A DNA stretch of 64,000 bases from Chryseobacterium vrystaatense (GTDB lineage: Bacteria; Bacteroidota; Bacteroidia; Flavobacteriales; Weeksellaceae), in NCBI RefSeq assembly GCF_000737765.1, contig NZ_JPRI01000001.1, positions 186,001-250,000 on the forward strand, in the 5' to 3' direction. Under the pieces are notes generated by a model. That model worked only from the letters and a program-made list of their open reading frames with translations, did not search any database and was not told where the DNA came from. The first letter of the stretch is position 1; each line of letters begins with the position of its first letter. The position numbers and the translations under genes are program-made. Below are positions 19,081 to 28,607 of the stretch, in pieces.

Positions 19081-19602
19081 TTAACCGTTAAACACTTTAC
19101 TTAGAGAAACTCCTCTCATTCTAGCGATCTCTTCAGGTCTTCTGATATCTAACAATGCTTTGAAAGTAGCTTTCACTACATTGTGAGGGTTAGAAGATCC
19201 TTTAGATTTTGAAAGGATATCGTGAATACCAGCAGACTCAAGTACTGCTCTTACCGCACCACCGGCGATAAGTCCTGTACCGTGAGAAGCAGGTCTTAAG
19301 AAGATATCTGCACCACCGTATCTAGCAGTAGTTTGGTGAGGAATTGTGTGATTCATCACAGGAACTTTCACAAGGTTTTTCTTAGCATCTTCAACAGCTT
19401 TAGCAATTGCAGAAGCTACTTCTTTAGACTTTCCTAAACCGTGACCGATTACTCCGTCTTCATTACCTACTACAACGATAGCAGAAAATCCGAAAGCTCT
19501 ACCACCTTTGGTTACTTTTGTTACTCTGTTAACAGCTACGAGACGATCTTTTAATTCTAATCCTCCCGGTTTTACTCTTTCTATATTATCTAGTCCTAAC
19601 AT
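19081..19602 (-). CDS. rpsE: 30S ribosomal protein S5
   Basis: S5 takes part in mRNA unwinding and translational fidelity. 173 residues, with the N-terminal double-stranded RNA-binding domain ([20 protein letters not shown]) and the C-terminal S5 fold ([20 protein letters not shown] and [14 protein letters not shown]). It sits between rplR and rpmD. Confidence 0.98.
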   Translation of the reverse strand: MLGLDNIERVKPGGLELKDRLVAVNRVTKVTKGGRAFGFSAIVVVGNEDGVIGHGLGKSKEVASAIAKAVEDAKKNLVKVPVMNHTIPHQTTARYGGADIFLRPASHGTGLIAGGAVRAVLESAGIHDILSKSKGSSNPHNVVKATFKALLDIRRPEEIARMRGVSLSKVFNG

Positions 19603-19620
19603 ATTTCCGAAATTTAATGA

Positions 19621-19974
19621 TTAGAATTTAAGTCCTCCTTCTCTCGCTCCATCAGCAAGAGCTTTCACTCTTCCGTGGTAAACGAATCCGTTTCTGTCAA
19701 ATACAATCTGTTCAATTCCAGCAGCGATAGCTTTGGCAGCAATAGCTTTACCAACCGCAGCAGAAACTTCAGTCTTAGTACCATTAGCGTCTACCCCTTT
19801 CTCTCTAGAAGAAGCTGAAACTAAAGTTGTACCATTTTTATCGTCGATTAACTGAGCGTAAATTTCCTTATTACTTTTATATACAGATAATCTTGGCAAT
19901 TCAGAAGATCCAGAGATTTTTCCTCTTACTCTTCTTTTGATTCTTATTCTTTTTTCTAATTTACTTAATGCCAT
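19621..19974 (-). CDS. rplR: 50S ribosomal protein L18
   Basis: L18 binds 5S rRNA with L5. The 117-residue protein has a basic N-terminus ([20 protein letters not shown]) and the family ending [20 protein letters not shown] followed by REGGLKF. Confidence 0.98.
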   Translation of the reverse strand: MALSKLEKRIRIKRRVRGKISGSSELPRLSVYKSNKEIYAQLIDDKNGTTLVSASSREKGVDANGTKTEVSAAVGKAIAAKAIAAGIEQIVFDRNGFVYHGRVKALADGAREGGLKF

Positions 19975-19988
19975 TTTCTTATAATTTA

Positions 19989-20534
19989 TTAAGCAGATTT
20001 ACCAGCTTTACGTCTAACAATTTCTCCTACGAATCTTACACCTTTTCCTTTGTATGGCTCAGGCTTTCTGAAAGAACGGATCTTTGCAGTCACCATTCCT
20101 AGAAGTTGCTTGTCATGAGACGCTAAAGTAATAATTGGGTTTTTACCTTTTTCAGTCAATGTATCTAATTTTACTTCGCTTGGAAGTTCCAATACGATAC
20201 CGTGAGAGAATCCTAAAGCTAACTCAAGTTTTTGACCTGTGTGTGAAGCTCTGTATCCTACCCCTACTAGTTCTAGTTTCTTTTCGAAACCTTGTTCAAC
20301 ACCAACAATCATGTTGTTGATCAACGCTCTGTATAAACCGTGAAGCGCTTTGTGTTGTTTAGAATCAGATGGTCTGTTTACGTTAAGTACGCCATCGTTC
20401 TGTTCTAAAGTAATTCCTGCTGTAAGCTCCTGAGAAAGTTCTCCTTTAGGACCTTTTACTGTTACAATACCGTTATTTTCAGTGACTGTAATTCCAGCTG
20501 GAATTGTTATAATTGCTTTACCAATTCTTGACAT
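19989..20534 (-). CDS. rplF: 50S ribosomal protein L6
   Basis: L6 lies near the sarcin-ricin loop and the factor-binding site. The 181 residues comprise two L6 domains; [15 protein letters not shown] opens the first, and the second ends with the conserved [11 protein letters not shown] block and a basic tail (RRKAGKSA). Confidence 0.98.
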   Translation of the reverse strand: MSRIGKAIITIPAGITVTENNGIVTVKGPKGELSQELTAGITLEQNDGVLNVNRPSDSKQHKALHGLYRALINNMIVGVEQGFEKKLELVGVGYRASHTGQKLELALGFSHGIVLELPSEVKLDTLTEKGKNPIITLASHDKQLLGMVTAKIRSFRKPEPYKGKGVRFVGEIVRRKAGKSA

Positions 20535-20551
20535 TTTCCTCTGATTAAAAA

Positions 20552-20950
20552 TTAATAAACATAGCAGATTACTTCACCGCCTACTTTTTCTTCTCTAGCC
20601 TTCTTGTCAGTCATTACTCCTTTAGAAGTAGAGATAACAGCTATACCCAAACCATTTAGTACTCTTGGAAGTTCAGTAGAACCTTTGTACTGTCTCAAAC
20701 CTGGTCTAGAAGCTCTTTGAATAGACTTGATAGCTGGTTTGTTAGTTTGCTTGTCATACTTTAAAGCGATTTTGATTGTACCTTGAACAGCGCTATCTTC
20801 AAACTTAAAGTTTAAGATATACCCTTGATCAAATAAAATCTTAGTAATCTCCTTTTTGATTTTCGATGCAGGAATCTCCACCACTTTGTGGCCTGCGCTT
20901 TGTGCGTTCCTTACTCTTGTTAGGAAATCTGAAATTGGATCTGTTACCAT
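20552..20950 (-). CDS. rpsH: 30S ribosomal protein S8
   Basis: S8 is a primary 16S rRNA-binding protein. It is 132 residues, with DPISDFLTRVRNAQSAGH at the start and the C-terminal signature GIAVISTSKGVMTDKKAREE. In E. coli it represses the spc operon by binding its mRNA. Here the gene is preceded by an unusually long 144-base gap that contains a strong hairpin. Confidence 0.98.
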   Translation of the reverse strand: MVTDPISDFLTRVRNAQSAGHKVVEIPASKIKKEITKILFDQGYILNFKFEDSAVQGTIKIALKYDKQTNKPAIKSIQRASRPGLRQYKGSTELPRVLNGLGIAVISTSKGVMTDKKAREEKVGGEVICYVY

Positions 20951-21006
20951 TTTTCTTTTTTAAATTATTGGTTAAAGACAATCAGTATTGAAGGGACTTG
21001 AAGATC

Positions 21007-21045
21007 AAAATATCAGACTTCAGAAAAACTTAGGTCTGATATTTT
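21007..21045. other. Long perfect hairpin between rpsN and rpsH
   Basis: AAAATATCAGAC (21007-21018) pairs perfectly with GTCTGATATTTT (21034-21045), extendable by two pairs. It lies in the 144-base gap between rpsN and rpsH, where neighbouring gaps are 2-22 bases. On the minus strand no clean T tract follows. It is a candidate ribosomal-protein binding site, attenuator or processing site. Confidence 0.75.
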
Positions 21046-21094
21046 TATTCTTTAGTATCCAGACAACTTAATTGTCCCGATTAATTAGTAATTA

Positions 21095-21364
21095 TTACCA
21101 ACTAGCTTTTTTCACTCCCGGAATAAGACCGTTGTTGGCCATTTCACGGAAAGTTACTCTAGAAAGACCGAAAGTTCTCATGTACCCTCTTGGTCTACCT
21201 GTTAGTTTACATCTGTTGTGTAATCTTACAGGAGAAGCATTTTTAGGTAATTTCTGAAGTCCTTCATAATCACCAGCTTCTTTTAAAGCTTTTCTTTTGT
21301 CAGCGTACTTAGCAACTAGTGCTTCTCTTTTGCGCTCACGCGCTTTCATTGATTCTTTAGCCAT
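21095..21364 (-). CDS. rpsN: 30S ribosomal protein S14 (zinc-free form)
   Basis: An 89-residue S14. It is longer than the 61-residue zinc-binding form and lacks CxxC pairs, so it is the zinc-independent type. The signature [20 protein letters not shown] is present, as is the ending [11 protein letters not shown]. It lies 3 bases after rplE. Confidence 0.98.
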   Translation of the reverse strand: MAKESMKARERKREALVAKYADKRKALKEAGDYEGLQKLPKNASPVRLHNRCKLTGRPRGYMRTFGLSRVTFREMANNGLIPGVKKASW

Positions 21365-21367
21365 TTC

Positions 21368-21919
21368 TTAGTTCTTTTTAAATGGTAAACCGAAGTGAGT
21401 TAATAATGCTTTCGCTTCTTTATCTGTTTTCGCACTTGTAACGAAAGTGATGTCCATCCCCTGGATTTTTTTCACTTTGTCAATTACGATCTCAGGAAAG
21501 ATAATCTGCTCAGTAATACCTAAGTTGTAGTTACCTCTACCATCGAACCCATCTGCTTTGATACCAGAGAAATCTCTGATACGTGGTAAAGCAGAAGAAG
21601 TAAGTCTGTCTAAGAATTCATACATTTTATGAGCTCTCAATGTTACTTTAGCACCTACAGGCATACCTTTTCTCAATTTGAAAGCCGCTTCGTCTTTCTT
21701 AGAGATAGTACCTACTGCTTTCTGGCCAGTAATCATTGTTAATTCTTCTACAGCATAATCAATGATTTTTTTGTCTGCAGTGGCATCACCTAATCCTTGA
21801 GATAGGATGATTTTTTCCAATTTAGGTACCTGCATTACAGATTTGTACCCAAATTCTTCCATCATTGCAGGAACAATTTTCTCTCTGTATATATTTTTGG
21901 GTCTTGCTATAAATTCCAT
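21368..21919 (-). CDS. rplE: 50S ribosomal protein L5
   Basis: L5 binds 5S rRNA in the central protuberance and touches P-site tRNA. 183 residues with the family segments [38 protein letters not shown] and the strongly conserved [20 protein letters not shown]. Confidence 0.98.
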   Translation of the reverse strand: MEFIARPKNIYREKIVPAMMEEFGYKSVMQVPKLEKIILSQGLGDATADKKIIDYAVEELTMITGQKAVGTISKKDEAAFKLRKGMPVGAKVTLRAHKMYEFLDRLTSSALPRIRDFSGIKADGFDGRGNYNLGITEQIIFPEIVIDKVKKIQGMDITFVTSAKTDKEAKALLTHFGLPFKKN

Positions 21920-21932
21920 GTGTTAATTCAAA

Positions 21933-22259
21933 TTATAAAGTTTCACCCGTTTTTTTATCGATTCTTACTTTCTTATCTCCTTCGATTTTGTAACCGATTT
22001 TGATAGCTTTTCCGTCTTTACCAACTAAAGCTATGTTTGAGATATGGATAGAAGCTTCTTTTTCAGTGATTCCACCTTGTGGGTTAGAAGCTGAAGGCTT
22101 AACGTGTTTTTTAACGATGTTTAGTCCTGCAACGATAACTCTAGGGTCTTTTCCTTCTTTTTTGATCACTTCAATAACTTCACCAGTTTTACCTTTGATA
22201 TCTTTCTTACCAGTAGTAATGATGACGTTATCTCCTCTTTTTATTTTTAACTTTGACAT
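21933..22259 (-). CDS. rplX: 50S ribosomal protein L24
   Basis: An assembly-initiating protein of the large subunit. 108 residues; the N-terminal KOW motif is clear (IKRGDNVIITTGKKDIKGKT), followed by GLNIVKKHVKPS. It sits between rplN and rplE. Confidence 0.98.
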   Translation of the reverse strand: MSKLKIKRGDNVIITTGKKDIKGKTGEVIEVIKKEGKDPRVIVAGLNIVKKHVKPSASNPQGGITEKEASIHISNIALVGKDGKAIKIGYKIEGDKKVRIDKKTGETL

Positions 22260-22281
22260 TTTCTTTTAAAAATTTTAAAAA

Positions 22282-22650
22282 TTAAAGTACTTCAGGAGCT
22301 AATGAAATGATTTTCATATATTCTTTGTCTCTCAACTCACGAGCAACTGGTCCGAAAACACGCGTTCCTCTCATTTCTCCCGCTGCGTTTAGTAATACAC
22401 AAGCATTGTCTTCGAATTTGATGTATGAACCATCTTTTCTTCTAACTGCTTTTTTAGTTCTTACTACTACAGCTTTAGATACCTGACCTTTTTTAGCATT
22501 TCCTGATGGTGTAGAATCCTTGATAGTAACAACGATTTTATCACCAACTGAAGCATATCTTCTTCTGGTTCCTCCCAGAACTCTGATAACTAGTACTTCT
22601 TTTGCACCTGTGTTATCAGCAACTTTTAATCTTGATTCTGTTTGTAACAT
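22282..22650 (-). CDS. rplN: 50S ribosomal protein L14
   Basis: L14 forms intersubunit bridges. The 122-residue protein starts [20 protein letters not shown] and contains [20 protein letters not shown], both diagnostic. It begins 2 bases after rpsQ ends. Confidence 0.98.
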   Translation of the reverse strand: MLQTESRLKVADNTGAKEVLVIRVLGGTRRRYASVGDKIVVTIKDSTPSGNAKKGQVSKAVVVRTKKAVRRKDGSYIKFEDNACVLLNAAGEMRGTRVFGPVARELRDKEYMKIISLAPEVL

Positions 22651-22652
22651 TA

Positions 22653-22907
22653 TTACTTAGCTTTTTCAATGATTCTTACTAATCTCCATCTCTTGCTCTT
22701 GCTCATAGGTCTAGTTTCTTGGATAAGAACTGTATCTCCCTCTGTGCATTCGTTGTTCTCGTCGTGTGCAGTATATTTTTTCGTTTTTAGAACGAATTTA
22801 CCGTACATCGGGTGTTTCACTCTCGTAGTCTCACTTACAACAATGGTCTTTTCCATTTTATTGCTGGAAACTATTCCGATTCTTTCTTTTCTTAAGTTTC
22901 TTTCCAT
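22653..22907 (-). CDS. rpsQ: 30S ribosomal protein S17
   Basis: A small OB-fold 16S rRNA-binding protein, 84 residues. [20 protein letters not shown] is followed by the conserved HPMYGKFV and [20 protein letters not shown]. Confidence 0.98.
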   Translation of the reverse strand: MERNLRKERIGIVSSNKMEKTIVVSETTRVKHPMYGKFVLKTKKYTAHDENNECTEGDTVLIQETRPMSKSKRWRLVRIIEKAK

Positions 22908-22921
22908 AATGTATGAAAATC

Positions 22922-23110
22922 TTATTGTTGTTTAGTGGTTAACTCAGTGTTTAGTCTAGCGATTGATCTTCTCAAATCTCTGATTTGAATCGGGTTTTCA
23001 ATTGGACTGATTTTGTGAGCCAATTTCAGTTTTGAATATTGAGTTGTCAATTCAGCAAGTTTTGCTTGAATATCACCCGCGCTTAAATTTTTAATATCAG
23101 CTTGTTTCAT
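22922..23110 (-). CDS. rpmC: 50S ribosomal protein L29
   Basis: A 62-residue helical-hairpin protein near the tunnel exit. It starts [20 protein letters not shown] and includes the conserved [17 protein letters not shown]. It lies between rplP and rpsQ. Confidence 0.97.
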   Translation of the reverse strand: MKQADIKNLSAGDIQAKLAELTTQYSKLKLAHKISPIENPIQIRDLRRSIARLNTELTTKQQ

Positions 23111-23121
23111 TGTATCAAAGA

Positions 23122-23547
23122 TTATAGAGGTTTAACAAAATCGTTAGCAACTACGAATTTAGTAACTACCGGTAATTTTTGTGCAGCAAGTCTTAAAGCT
23201 TCCTTGGCGATTTCGTAAGATACTCCTCCGATTTCGAACATGATTTTACCTGGTTTCACTACAGCTACCCAATATTCCACGGCACCTTTACCTTTACCCA
23301 TCCTTACTTCGGCTGGTTTCTTAGTAATAGGCTTATCCGGGAAGATTTTGATCCATAGCTGACCTTCTCTCTTCATATATCTAGTCGCAGCGATACGAGC
23401 AGCTTCGATTTGTCTTGCAGTGATCCAAGCACCTTCTATAGCTTTGATTCCAAATGTTCCGTATGCCAGTTGATTACCTCTTTGAGCAATCCCCTTCATC
23501 TTCATCTTGTGAACTCTACGGAATTTGGTTCTTTTTGGTTGTAACAT
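23122..23547 (-). CDS. rplP: 50S ribosomal protein L16
   Basis: L16 organises the A-site region of the large subunit. 141 residues: [20 protein letters not shown] at the start, [20 protein letters not shown], and [20 protein letters not shown]. It follows rpsC after a 98-base gap that contains heptamer repeats, the second-longest gap in this operon. Confidence 0.98.
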   Translation of the reverse strand: MLQPKRTKFRRVHKMKMKGIAQRGNQLAYGTFGIKAIEGAWITARQIEAARIAATRYMKREGQLWIKIFPDKPITKKPAEVRMGKGKGAVEYWVAVVKPGKIMFEIGGVSYEIAKEALRLAAQKLPVVTKFVVANDFVKPL

Positions 23548-23554
23548 AATTTCT

Positions 23555-23590
23555 AAATTTTAGATTTTAGATTTTAGATTTTAGATTTTT
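23555..23590. repeat. Heptanucleotide tandem repeat, consensus GATTTTA
   Basis: GATTTTA occurs three times in perfect tandem (23563-23583), flanked by near copies (AATTTTA before, GATTTTT after). It lies between rpsC and rplP. The unit belongs to the same degenerate family (GAnnTYA) as the longer array at 59862-59924. Confidence 0.8.
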
Positions 23591-23645
23591 TATATTTTAA
23601 AAAAGTAACGGTAATTTAAAATTCAAAATTTCTAACCTAAAATTT

Positions 23646-24392
23646 TTAATTATTATTGTTATTATTGTTATTTTTTCTAGGTCTTCTGTTGTCTCTGTCT
23701 CCTCTGTTTCCGCCTCCTGAAGGACCTCCTTTCTTCTGTTGTCCCACTAGTGGAGAAAGTTCTCTTTTACCATAAACTTCTCCTTTCATGATCCAAACTT
23801 TCACTCCTAGCCTACCGTAAGTAGTGTGAGCTTCAGCCCAGTGATAATCGATATCAGCTCTGAAAGTAGACAAAGGAATTCTTCCGTCTTTGAAAGATTC
23901 GCTTCTTGCCATTTCAGCACCGTTCAATCTACCAGAGATTTGAACTTTGATACCTTCAGCACCCATTCTCATTGTACTTGCCATCGCCATTTTAACAGCT
24001 CTTCTGTAAGAAATTCTGTTTTCAATCTGCTTAGAGATGCTGTCTGCTACCAATACTGCATCAAGTTCAGGTCTTTTGATTTCGAAAATATTGATTTGAA
24101 TATCCTTACCAGTAAGTTTCTTCAATTCTTCTTTTAATTTATCAACTTCCTGACCTCCTTTACCGATGATAAGTCCCGGTCTAGCAGTAGTAATAGTTAC
24201 TGTAACTAATTTTAATGTTCTTTCAATATAAATTTTTGAAATACCACCCTTAGATAATCTAGCTTCAAGGTATCTTCTGATTTTGTAGTCTTCAGCGATT
24301 CTGTCTCCATAATCTTTACCACCAAACCAGTTTGAATCCCATCCTCTGATGATACCTAATCTGTTACCAATTGGATTTGTCTTCTGTCCCAT
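23646..24392 (-). CDS. rpsC: 30S ribosomal protein S3 with poly-Asn tail
   Basis: S3 forms part of the mRNA entry channel. The 248 residues contain the N-terminal KH domain with [17 protein letters not shown] and the C-terminal S3 domain ([20 protein letters not shown]). After about residue 218 comes a low-complexity tail of Gly, Arg and Asp, ending in eight consecutive Asn encoded by a run of AAT/AAC codons. Long basic or Asn-rich S3 tails vary between Bacteroidota species; the homopolymer is unusual. Confidence 0.97.
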   Translation of the reverse strand: MGQKTNPIGNRLGIIRGWDSNWFGGKDYGDRIAEDYKIRRYLEARLSKGGISKIYIERTLKLVTVTITTARPGLIIGKGGQEVDKLKEELKKLTGKDIQINIFEIKRPELDAVLVADSISKQIENRISYRRAVKMAMASTMRMGAEGIKVQISGRLNGAEMARSESFKDGRIPLSTFRADIDYHWAEAHTTYGRLGVKVWIMKGEVYGKRELSPLVGQQKKGGPSGGGNRGDRDNRRPRKNNNNNNNN

Positions 24393-24399
24393 ACCTTGA

Positions 24400-24798
24400 T
24401 TAATTTTCTTTATTACCTAAGATTAGTGTAATGTGGTTTGATCTCTTTCTGATTCTATACCCTCTACCTTGTGGAGCTGGTCTTAGTCTCTTCAATTGTC
24501 TTGCACTGTCTACAAAAATTTCTTTAACGATAAGATTAGCTTCTTCAATATCAGCACCTTCGTTTTTAGCTTGCCAGTTGGCCATTGCTGAAAGAAGGAC
24601 TTTCTCTAATTTGTTAGAAGCGTCTTTCTTTGAATATTTTAGAATGTATAAAGCTTTGTCAACTTCTACCCCTCTGATGATATCAGCAACTAATCTCATC
24701 TTTCTTGGAGAAGACGGGCAATCGTTATGTAATGCCTTAACTACATCTTGATTTGTTAATTTACGTGCTAATGCACTTTCTCTTTTTCTTGATCCCAT
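24400..24798 (-). CDS. rplV: 50S ribosomal protein L22
   Basis: L22 lines the peptide-exit tunnel. 132 residues with the core [20 protein letters not shown] near the start and the C-terminal rRNA-binding loop ([20 protein letters not shown]). It lies 2 bases after rpsS. Confidence 0.98.
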   Translation of the reverse strand: MGSRKRESALARKLTNQDVVKALHNDCPSSPRKMRLVADIIRGVEVDKALYILKYSKKDASNKLEKVLLSAMANWQAKNEGADIEEANLIVKEIFVDSARQLKRLRPAPQGRGYRIRKRSNHITLILGNKEN

Positions 24799-24800
24799 GA

Positions 24801-25079
24801 TTATCTACTTCCTTTGTTTTTATTACCACCATGACCTCTGAAAGATCTTGTTGGAGAAAATTCGCCTAACTTGTGACCAACCATGTTTTCTGTAACATAA
24901 ACAGGGATAAAAGATTTCCCGTTGTGTACAGCAATAGTTTGTCCTACGAAGTCTGGAGAGATCATAGACGCTCTAGACCAAGTTTTGATAACTGTCTTCT
25001 TACCAGACTCTATGTTTGTCTGAACCTTCTTATCTAAAGTATGATGAATGAATGGTCCTTTTTTAAGTGATCTTGCCAT
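24801..25079 (-). CDS. rpsS: 30S ribosomal protein S19
   Basis: S19 pairs with S13 in the 30S head. 92 residues: [19 protein letters not shown] at the start and the diagnostic C-terminal [19 protein letters not shown]. Confidence 0.98.
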   Translation of the reverse strand: MARSLKKGPFIHHTLDKKVQTNIESGKKTVIKTWSRASMISPDFVGQTIAVHNGKSFIPVYVTENMVGHKLGEFSPTRSFRGHGGNKNKGSR

Positions 25080-25081
25080 AA

Positions 25082-25903
25082 TTATTTACGTTTAGATATG
25101 ATATGACGGTTAGACGCTTTGTTTTTCTTTCTGGTTTTGTAACCTTTAGCAGGCATACCGTTTCTAGATCTTGGGTGACCTCCAGAAGAACGACCTTCAC
25201 CACCTCCCATTGGGTGATCTACAGGGTTCATTACTACCGGTCTAGTTCTAGGTCTTCTACCTAACCATCTGCTTCTACCAGCCTTACCTGAAACAGTTAA
25301 CTGATGATCCGAGTTAGAAACAGATCCAACCATTGCATAACATTCAGTAAGGATCATTCTAGATTCTCCTGAAGGCAATTTGATGATTGCATATTTTCCG
25401 TCTCTTGAAGTTAATTGAGCTGAAGAACCAGCACTTCTTGCTAAAATTGCACCTTGTCCAGGTTTCATTTCAATACAAGAGATTACTGTACCCAATGGAA
25501 TATTTTTCAATTTCATTGCGTTACCGATGTTCGGTTCTACATTTTCACCTGAAACTACCTTCTGATCTACTTTGATACCGTTTGGAGCGATGATATATCT
25601 CTTCTCTCCGTCTGCGTACTCTAATAAAGCGATAAATGCAGTTCTGTTTGGATCATATTCTACAGTTTTTACCGTTGCTTCAACATCATGCTTGTTTCTT
25701 TTGAAGTCGATAATTCTGTATTTCTTTTTGTGTCCACCTCCGGTGTAACGCATGGTCATTTTACCAGTTTGGTTACGTCCACCTGACTTACTAATACCAA
25801 CGGTTAGAGACTTCTCTGGTTTGTTGGTAGTAATTTCCTCAAAATTGTTAACAATTCTGAATCTCTGTCCTGGGGTGATAGGTTTTAATTTTCTAACAGA
25901 CAT
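25082..25903 (-). CDS. rplB: 50S ribosomal protein L2
   Basis: L2 is needed for subunit joining and peptidyl-transferase activity. 273 residues. The hallmark [20 protein letters not shown] near residue 230 contains the conserved histidine. SH3-like and OB domains precede it. It sits between rplW and rpsS. Confidence 0.98.
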   Translation of the reverse strand: MSVRKLKPITPGQRFRIVNNFEEITTNKPEKSLTVGISKSGGRNQTGKMTMRYTGGGHKKKYRIIDFKRNKHDVEATVKTVEYDPNRTAFIALLEYADGEKRYIIAPNGIKVDQKVVSGENVEPNIGNAMKLKNIPLGTVISCIEMKPGQGAILARSAGSSAQLTSRDGKYAIIKLPSGESRMILTECYAMVGSVSNSDHQLTVSGKAGRSRWLGRRPRTRPVVMNPVDHPMGGGEGRSSGGHPRSRNGMPAKGYKTRKKNKASNRHIISKRK

Positions 25904-25925
25904 TACTATTATTTATAATTAATAA

Positions 25926-26216
25926 TTAATTTACAGCAAAAATATCGATTACTTCCCCTTCAGAAAGAGTGATAACCGCTTTTTTCAATTTGTTTGTCTT
26001 TCCTACTTGAAGACCTTTCTTAGTGTGCTTAGAAGAAACTTTAGGCGCATAAATCATGGTTCTAACGTCTGCTACTTTCACACCGTAAGCTACTTCTACA
26101 GCCTTTTTAATCTGGATTTTATTCGCCCTAGGATCAACTAAGAAAGAATAAGCACCTCTTAAATCTGTAAGATAGTTTGCTTTCTCTGAAATAACTGGTT
26201 TAATAATAAGTGACAT
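25926..26216 (-). CDS. rplW: 50S ribosomal protein L23
   Basis: L23 forms the docking site for SRP and trigger factor at the tunnel exit. 96 residues; IIKPVISEKANYLTD, SFLVDPRANKIQIKKAVE and the GVKVADVRTM block fit the family. It lies 3 bases after rplD. Confidence 0.98.
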   Translation of the reverse strand: MSLIIKPVISEKANYLTDLRGAYSFLVDPRANKIQIKKAVEVAYGVKVADVRTMIYAPKVSSKHTKKGLQVGKTNKLKKAVITLSEGEVIDIFAVN

Positions 26217-26219
26217 GAT

Positions 26220-26849
26220 TTATTTCTTTAAATTTTCCTGGAATTTTTCAACTGCACCTTCTAAGAATACGATCTCACCTGCATTCATTAAGTCATATGA
26301 ACTAATTTCGTTGAAGTTCATTACTTTAGTTTTAGGTAAGTTTCTTGAAGATAAATACACATTCTTGTTAGCTTCAGGAAGAACGAATAAAGATTTTTTA
26401 TCATTCAATGCCAATGCATTTAGGATAGAGATAAAATCTTTAGTTTTAGGAGCGTTTAGGCTCATGTCTTCCATTACTCTAATGCTGTTGTCTCTCATTT
26501 TCTGAGATAAAACAGATTTCTTAGCTAATCTCTTAAGAGCTTTGTTCAATTTGAATCTGTAGTCTCTTGGTTTTGGTCCGAATACTCTACCTCCACCTCT
26601 GAAAGTTGGAGATTTGATATCACCATATCTAGCAGAACCAGATCCTTTTTGCTTCTTAAGTTTCTTAGTAGAAGCTGTAATTTCGCTTCTTTCCTTTGAT
26701 TTATGAGTCCCTTGTCTTTGTGCAGCAAGGTACTGTTTAACTTCTAAGTAAACCGCGTGCTGATTTGGCTCAATTCCGAATACTGATTCGTCTAGAGTTA
26801 CTTTTCTTCCGGTCTCTTTTCCTGATGTATTTAATACTACTAGTTCCAT
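26220..26849 (-). CDS. rplD: 50S ribosomal protein L4
   Basis: L4 reaches the exit tunnel through an extended loop. 209 residues with [20 protein letters not shown] and [19 protein letters not shown], the conserved tunnel-loop region. Its start overlaps the end of rplC by 10 bases. In E. coli L4 autoregulates the S10 operon; whether that holds here is not visible. Confidence 0.98.
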   Translation of the reverse strand: MELVVLNTSGKETGRKVTLDESVFGIEPNQHAVYLEVKQYLAAQRQGTHKSKERSEITASTKKLKKQKGSGSARYGDIKSPTFRGGGRVFGPKPRDYRFKLNKALKRLAKKSVLSQKMRDNSIRVMEDMSLNAPKTKDFISILNALALNDKKSLFVLPEANKNVYLSSRNLPKTKVMNFNEISSYDLMNAGEIVFLEGAVEKFQENLKK

Positions 26850-27466
26850 TTTCTGATAATTACATAAGAATTTTTAGCTCCCGGAACAGCACCTTTTACT
26901 ACTAAAAGATTTTGTTCTTGATCCACTTTTAATACTTGAAGGTTTTGTACAGTTACCTGCTTACCTCCCATTCTACCCGCCATTCTCATTCCTTTGAATA
27001 CTCTTGAAGGATCCGATCCAGCACCGATAGAACCTGGAGCTCTAAGTCTGTTGTGCTGACCATGAGTAGCTTGCATTACACCTCCAAAGCCATGTCTTTT
27101 AACAACACCCTGGAAACCTTTACCTTTTGAAGTTCCTGTTACGTCAACAAATTCACCTTCAGCGAATAGATCAACTTTTACTTCTTCTCCTACTTTTACT
27201 TCGTCAACGAATTCTCTGTAGAATTCTACCAACTTAGCTTTTGGAGCAGAACCAGCCTTTTTGAAATGGCCAGCTAACGCTTTACCTACGTTCTTTTCAC
27301 TCTTGTCATCGAAACCTAACTGAACTGACTTGTAGCCGTCCTTTTCAATGGTTCTGACCTGTAAAACCGAGCACGGACCGGCTTGAATAACTGTACAAGG
27401 AATGTTTTTTCCTTCTTCGTTAAACAAAGACGTCATACCGATTTTTTTACCAATAATACCTGACAT
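26840..27466 (-). CDS. rplC: 50S ribosomal protein L3
   Basis: An early assembly protein of the large subunit. 208 residues: [20 protein letters not shown] at the start and the signature [20 protein letters not shown]. It heads this operon. In many relatives rpsJ stands immediately upstream, but here rpsJ lies about 25 kb away, after fusA. Confidence 0.98.
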   Translation of the reverse strand: MSGIIGKKIGMTSLFNEEGKNIPCTVIQAGPCSVLQVRTIEKDGYKSVQLGFDDKSEKNVGKALAGHFKKAGSAPKAKLVEFYREFVDEVKVGEEVKVDLFAEGEFVDVTGTSKGKGFQGVVKRHGFGGVMQATHGQHNRLRAPGSIGAGSDPSRVFKGMRMAGRMGGKQVTVQNLQVLKVDQEQNLLVVKGAVPGAKNSYVIIRKWN

Positions 27467-27572
27467 TGTTTATGTTATAATAAAATTTATCTTTCTAGTT
27501 CTACATTTTTAGGAGGTCTGAAGTAATTTCTACTTTTGATATAGGCATACTACGCCCCTAAAATGGAGTGTG

Positions 27573-27603
27573 CAAATTTATGAATATTTTTAGAACTGAC
27601 AAA
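27573..27603 (-). promoter_or_regulatory. Promoter of the rplC-rplQ ribosomal operon
   Basis: On the minus strand TTTG (27600-27603), 19 bases, then TAAATTTG (27573-27580): an exact match to the Bacteroidota consensus. It predicts a leader of roughly 100 bases before rplC. That leader carries complementary CCTAAAA/TTTTAGG segments that could pair. The same layout precedes rpsL. Confidence 0.7.
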
Positions 27604-27714
27604 TATTTCGGGTAAAATATTTTGATTTTTAATCAATTAGATAATTTTGAAAAAATTCAGATGAAATTTTCAGTGAAATTATTTTGTTTTTAAAAAAGAA
27701 ATTAACAAGAAGCT

Positions 27715-28479
27715 TTATTTCACAATAACAGAAACTCCTATTTCTTCCAACCCCGCTTTATCTTCTGCACAGATGCCACTATCCGTAATGAGATAATCTA
27801 TTTTATCAAGAGGAGCAATCTTCCCAAAGCCTTTCTTATTAAGCTTCGAAGAATCCGCAAGAATCACCACTTTTTCCGAGCATTCTATCATAAGCTGATT
27901 CAAATGCGCTTCCGCAGCATTAGAGGTACTGATTCCAAATTCCATATCAATACCATCCACCCCCAGGAATAGTTTATTACAGGAAAACTGTCTGAGGATT
28001 GTTTCCGAAATAGATCCTACAATAGATGTAGAGCTCTTTCTTACCTCCCCTCCTAACTGAATGATATTTATATTAGGATTATTACAAAGTTCAAGAGCCA
28101 CCCTTAATGACGAAGTAAGAACAGTAAGTGGGCCGAAATTCACAAGCATCCTTGCAAGATAATGCATCGTTGTACCGGACGCCAATATAATACAGTCATT
28201 TTCCTGTATAAGCTGTAAAGCAGCTTTTGCTATATTCTGCTTTGCTTCTACATTGATATTTTCTTTCTCGTCGACATTTCTTTCATAAGCATACCGGACG
28301 TGCTTACTTGCCCCACCGTGATTTCGGAAAAGCAACCCCAGACTTTCGAGATAATTCAGATCCTTTCGAACCGTAACCGACGAAACATTTAACCTCTCAC
28401 ACAAATCCTGTACAAGAACATGTCCTTTTTCATCCAGTTCTTTTAATATGTCATCGTGCCTTGGTATTAACTTTTCCAT
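27715..28479 (-). CDS. glpR: DeoR-family repressor, probably of the glycerol operon
   Basis: A 254-residue DeoR-type regulator. The winged helix-turn-helix is at about 5-60 (LCERLNVSSVTVRKDLNYLE), and the sugar-phosphate-binding DeoRC domain at about 75-235 (DCIILASGTTMHYLARML, KLFLGVDGIDMEFGISTSNA). These proteins usually release DNA on binding a phosphorylated sugar; for GlpR that is glycerol-3-phosphate. It is divergent from glpD-glpK-glpF across a 117-base region with repeated AAACGAAA boxes, which is why I call it GlpR. The specific ligand is inference. Confidence 0.85.
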   Translation of the reverse strand: MEKLIPRHDDILKELDEKGHVLVQDLCERLNVSSVTVRKDLNYLESLGLLFRNHGGASKHVRYAYERNVDEKENINVEAKQNIAKAALQLIQENDCIILASGTTMHYLARMLVNFGPLTVLTSSLRVALELCNNPNINIIQLGGEVRKSSTSIVGSISETILRQFSCNKLFLGVDGIDMEFGISTSNAAEAHLNQLMIECSEKVVILADSSKLNKKGFGKIAPLDKIDYLITDSGICAEDKAGLEEIGVSVIVK

Positions 28480-28547
28480 TCTGATTCTTTCATCAAAAAT
28501 ACCATTTTTTTTCGAGACCGATAAAATTTCATTTATTTTCTTTTTAG

Positions 28548-28607
28548 TTTCGTTTTTAATTTATACATTTGAAAACGAAACATAAACGAAACATTTATGA
28601 AACGAAA
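28548..28607. promoter_or_regulatory. glp control region: promoter with AAACGAAA operator boxes
   Basis: TACATTTG (28564-28571) is an exact -7 element for glpD. AAACGAAA occurs at 28573-28580, 28584-28591 and 28600-28607, and its inverse TTTCGTTT at 28548-28555. The direct boxes cover the expected start site, and the last one lies in codons 2-4 of glpD. A block of identical boxes over a promoter next to a DeoR-family gene fits a GlpR operator. Confidence 0.65.
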
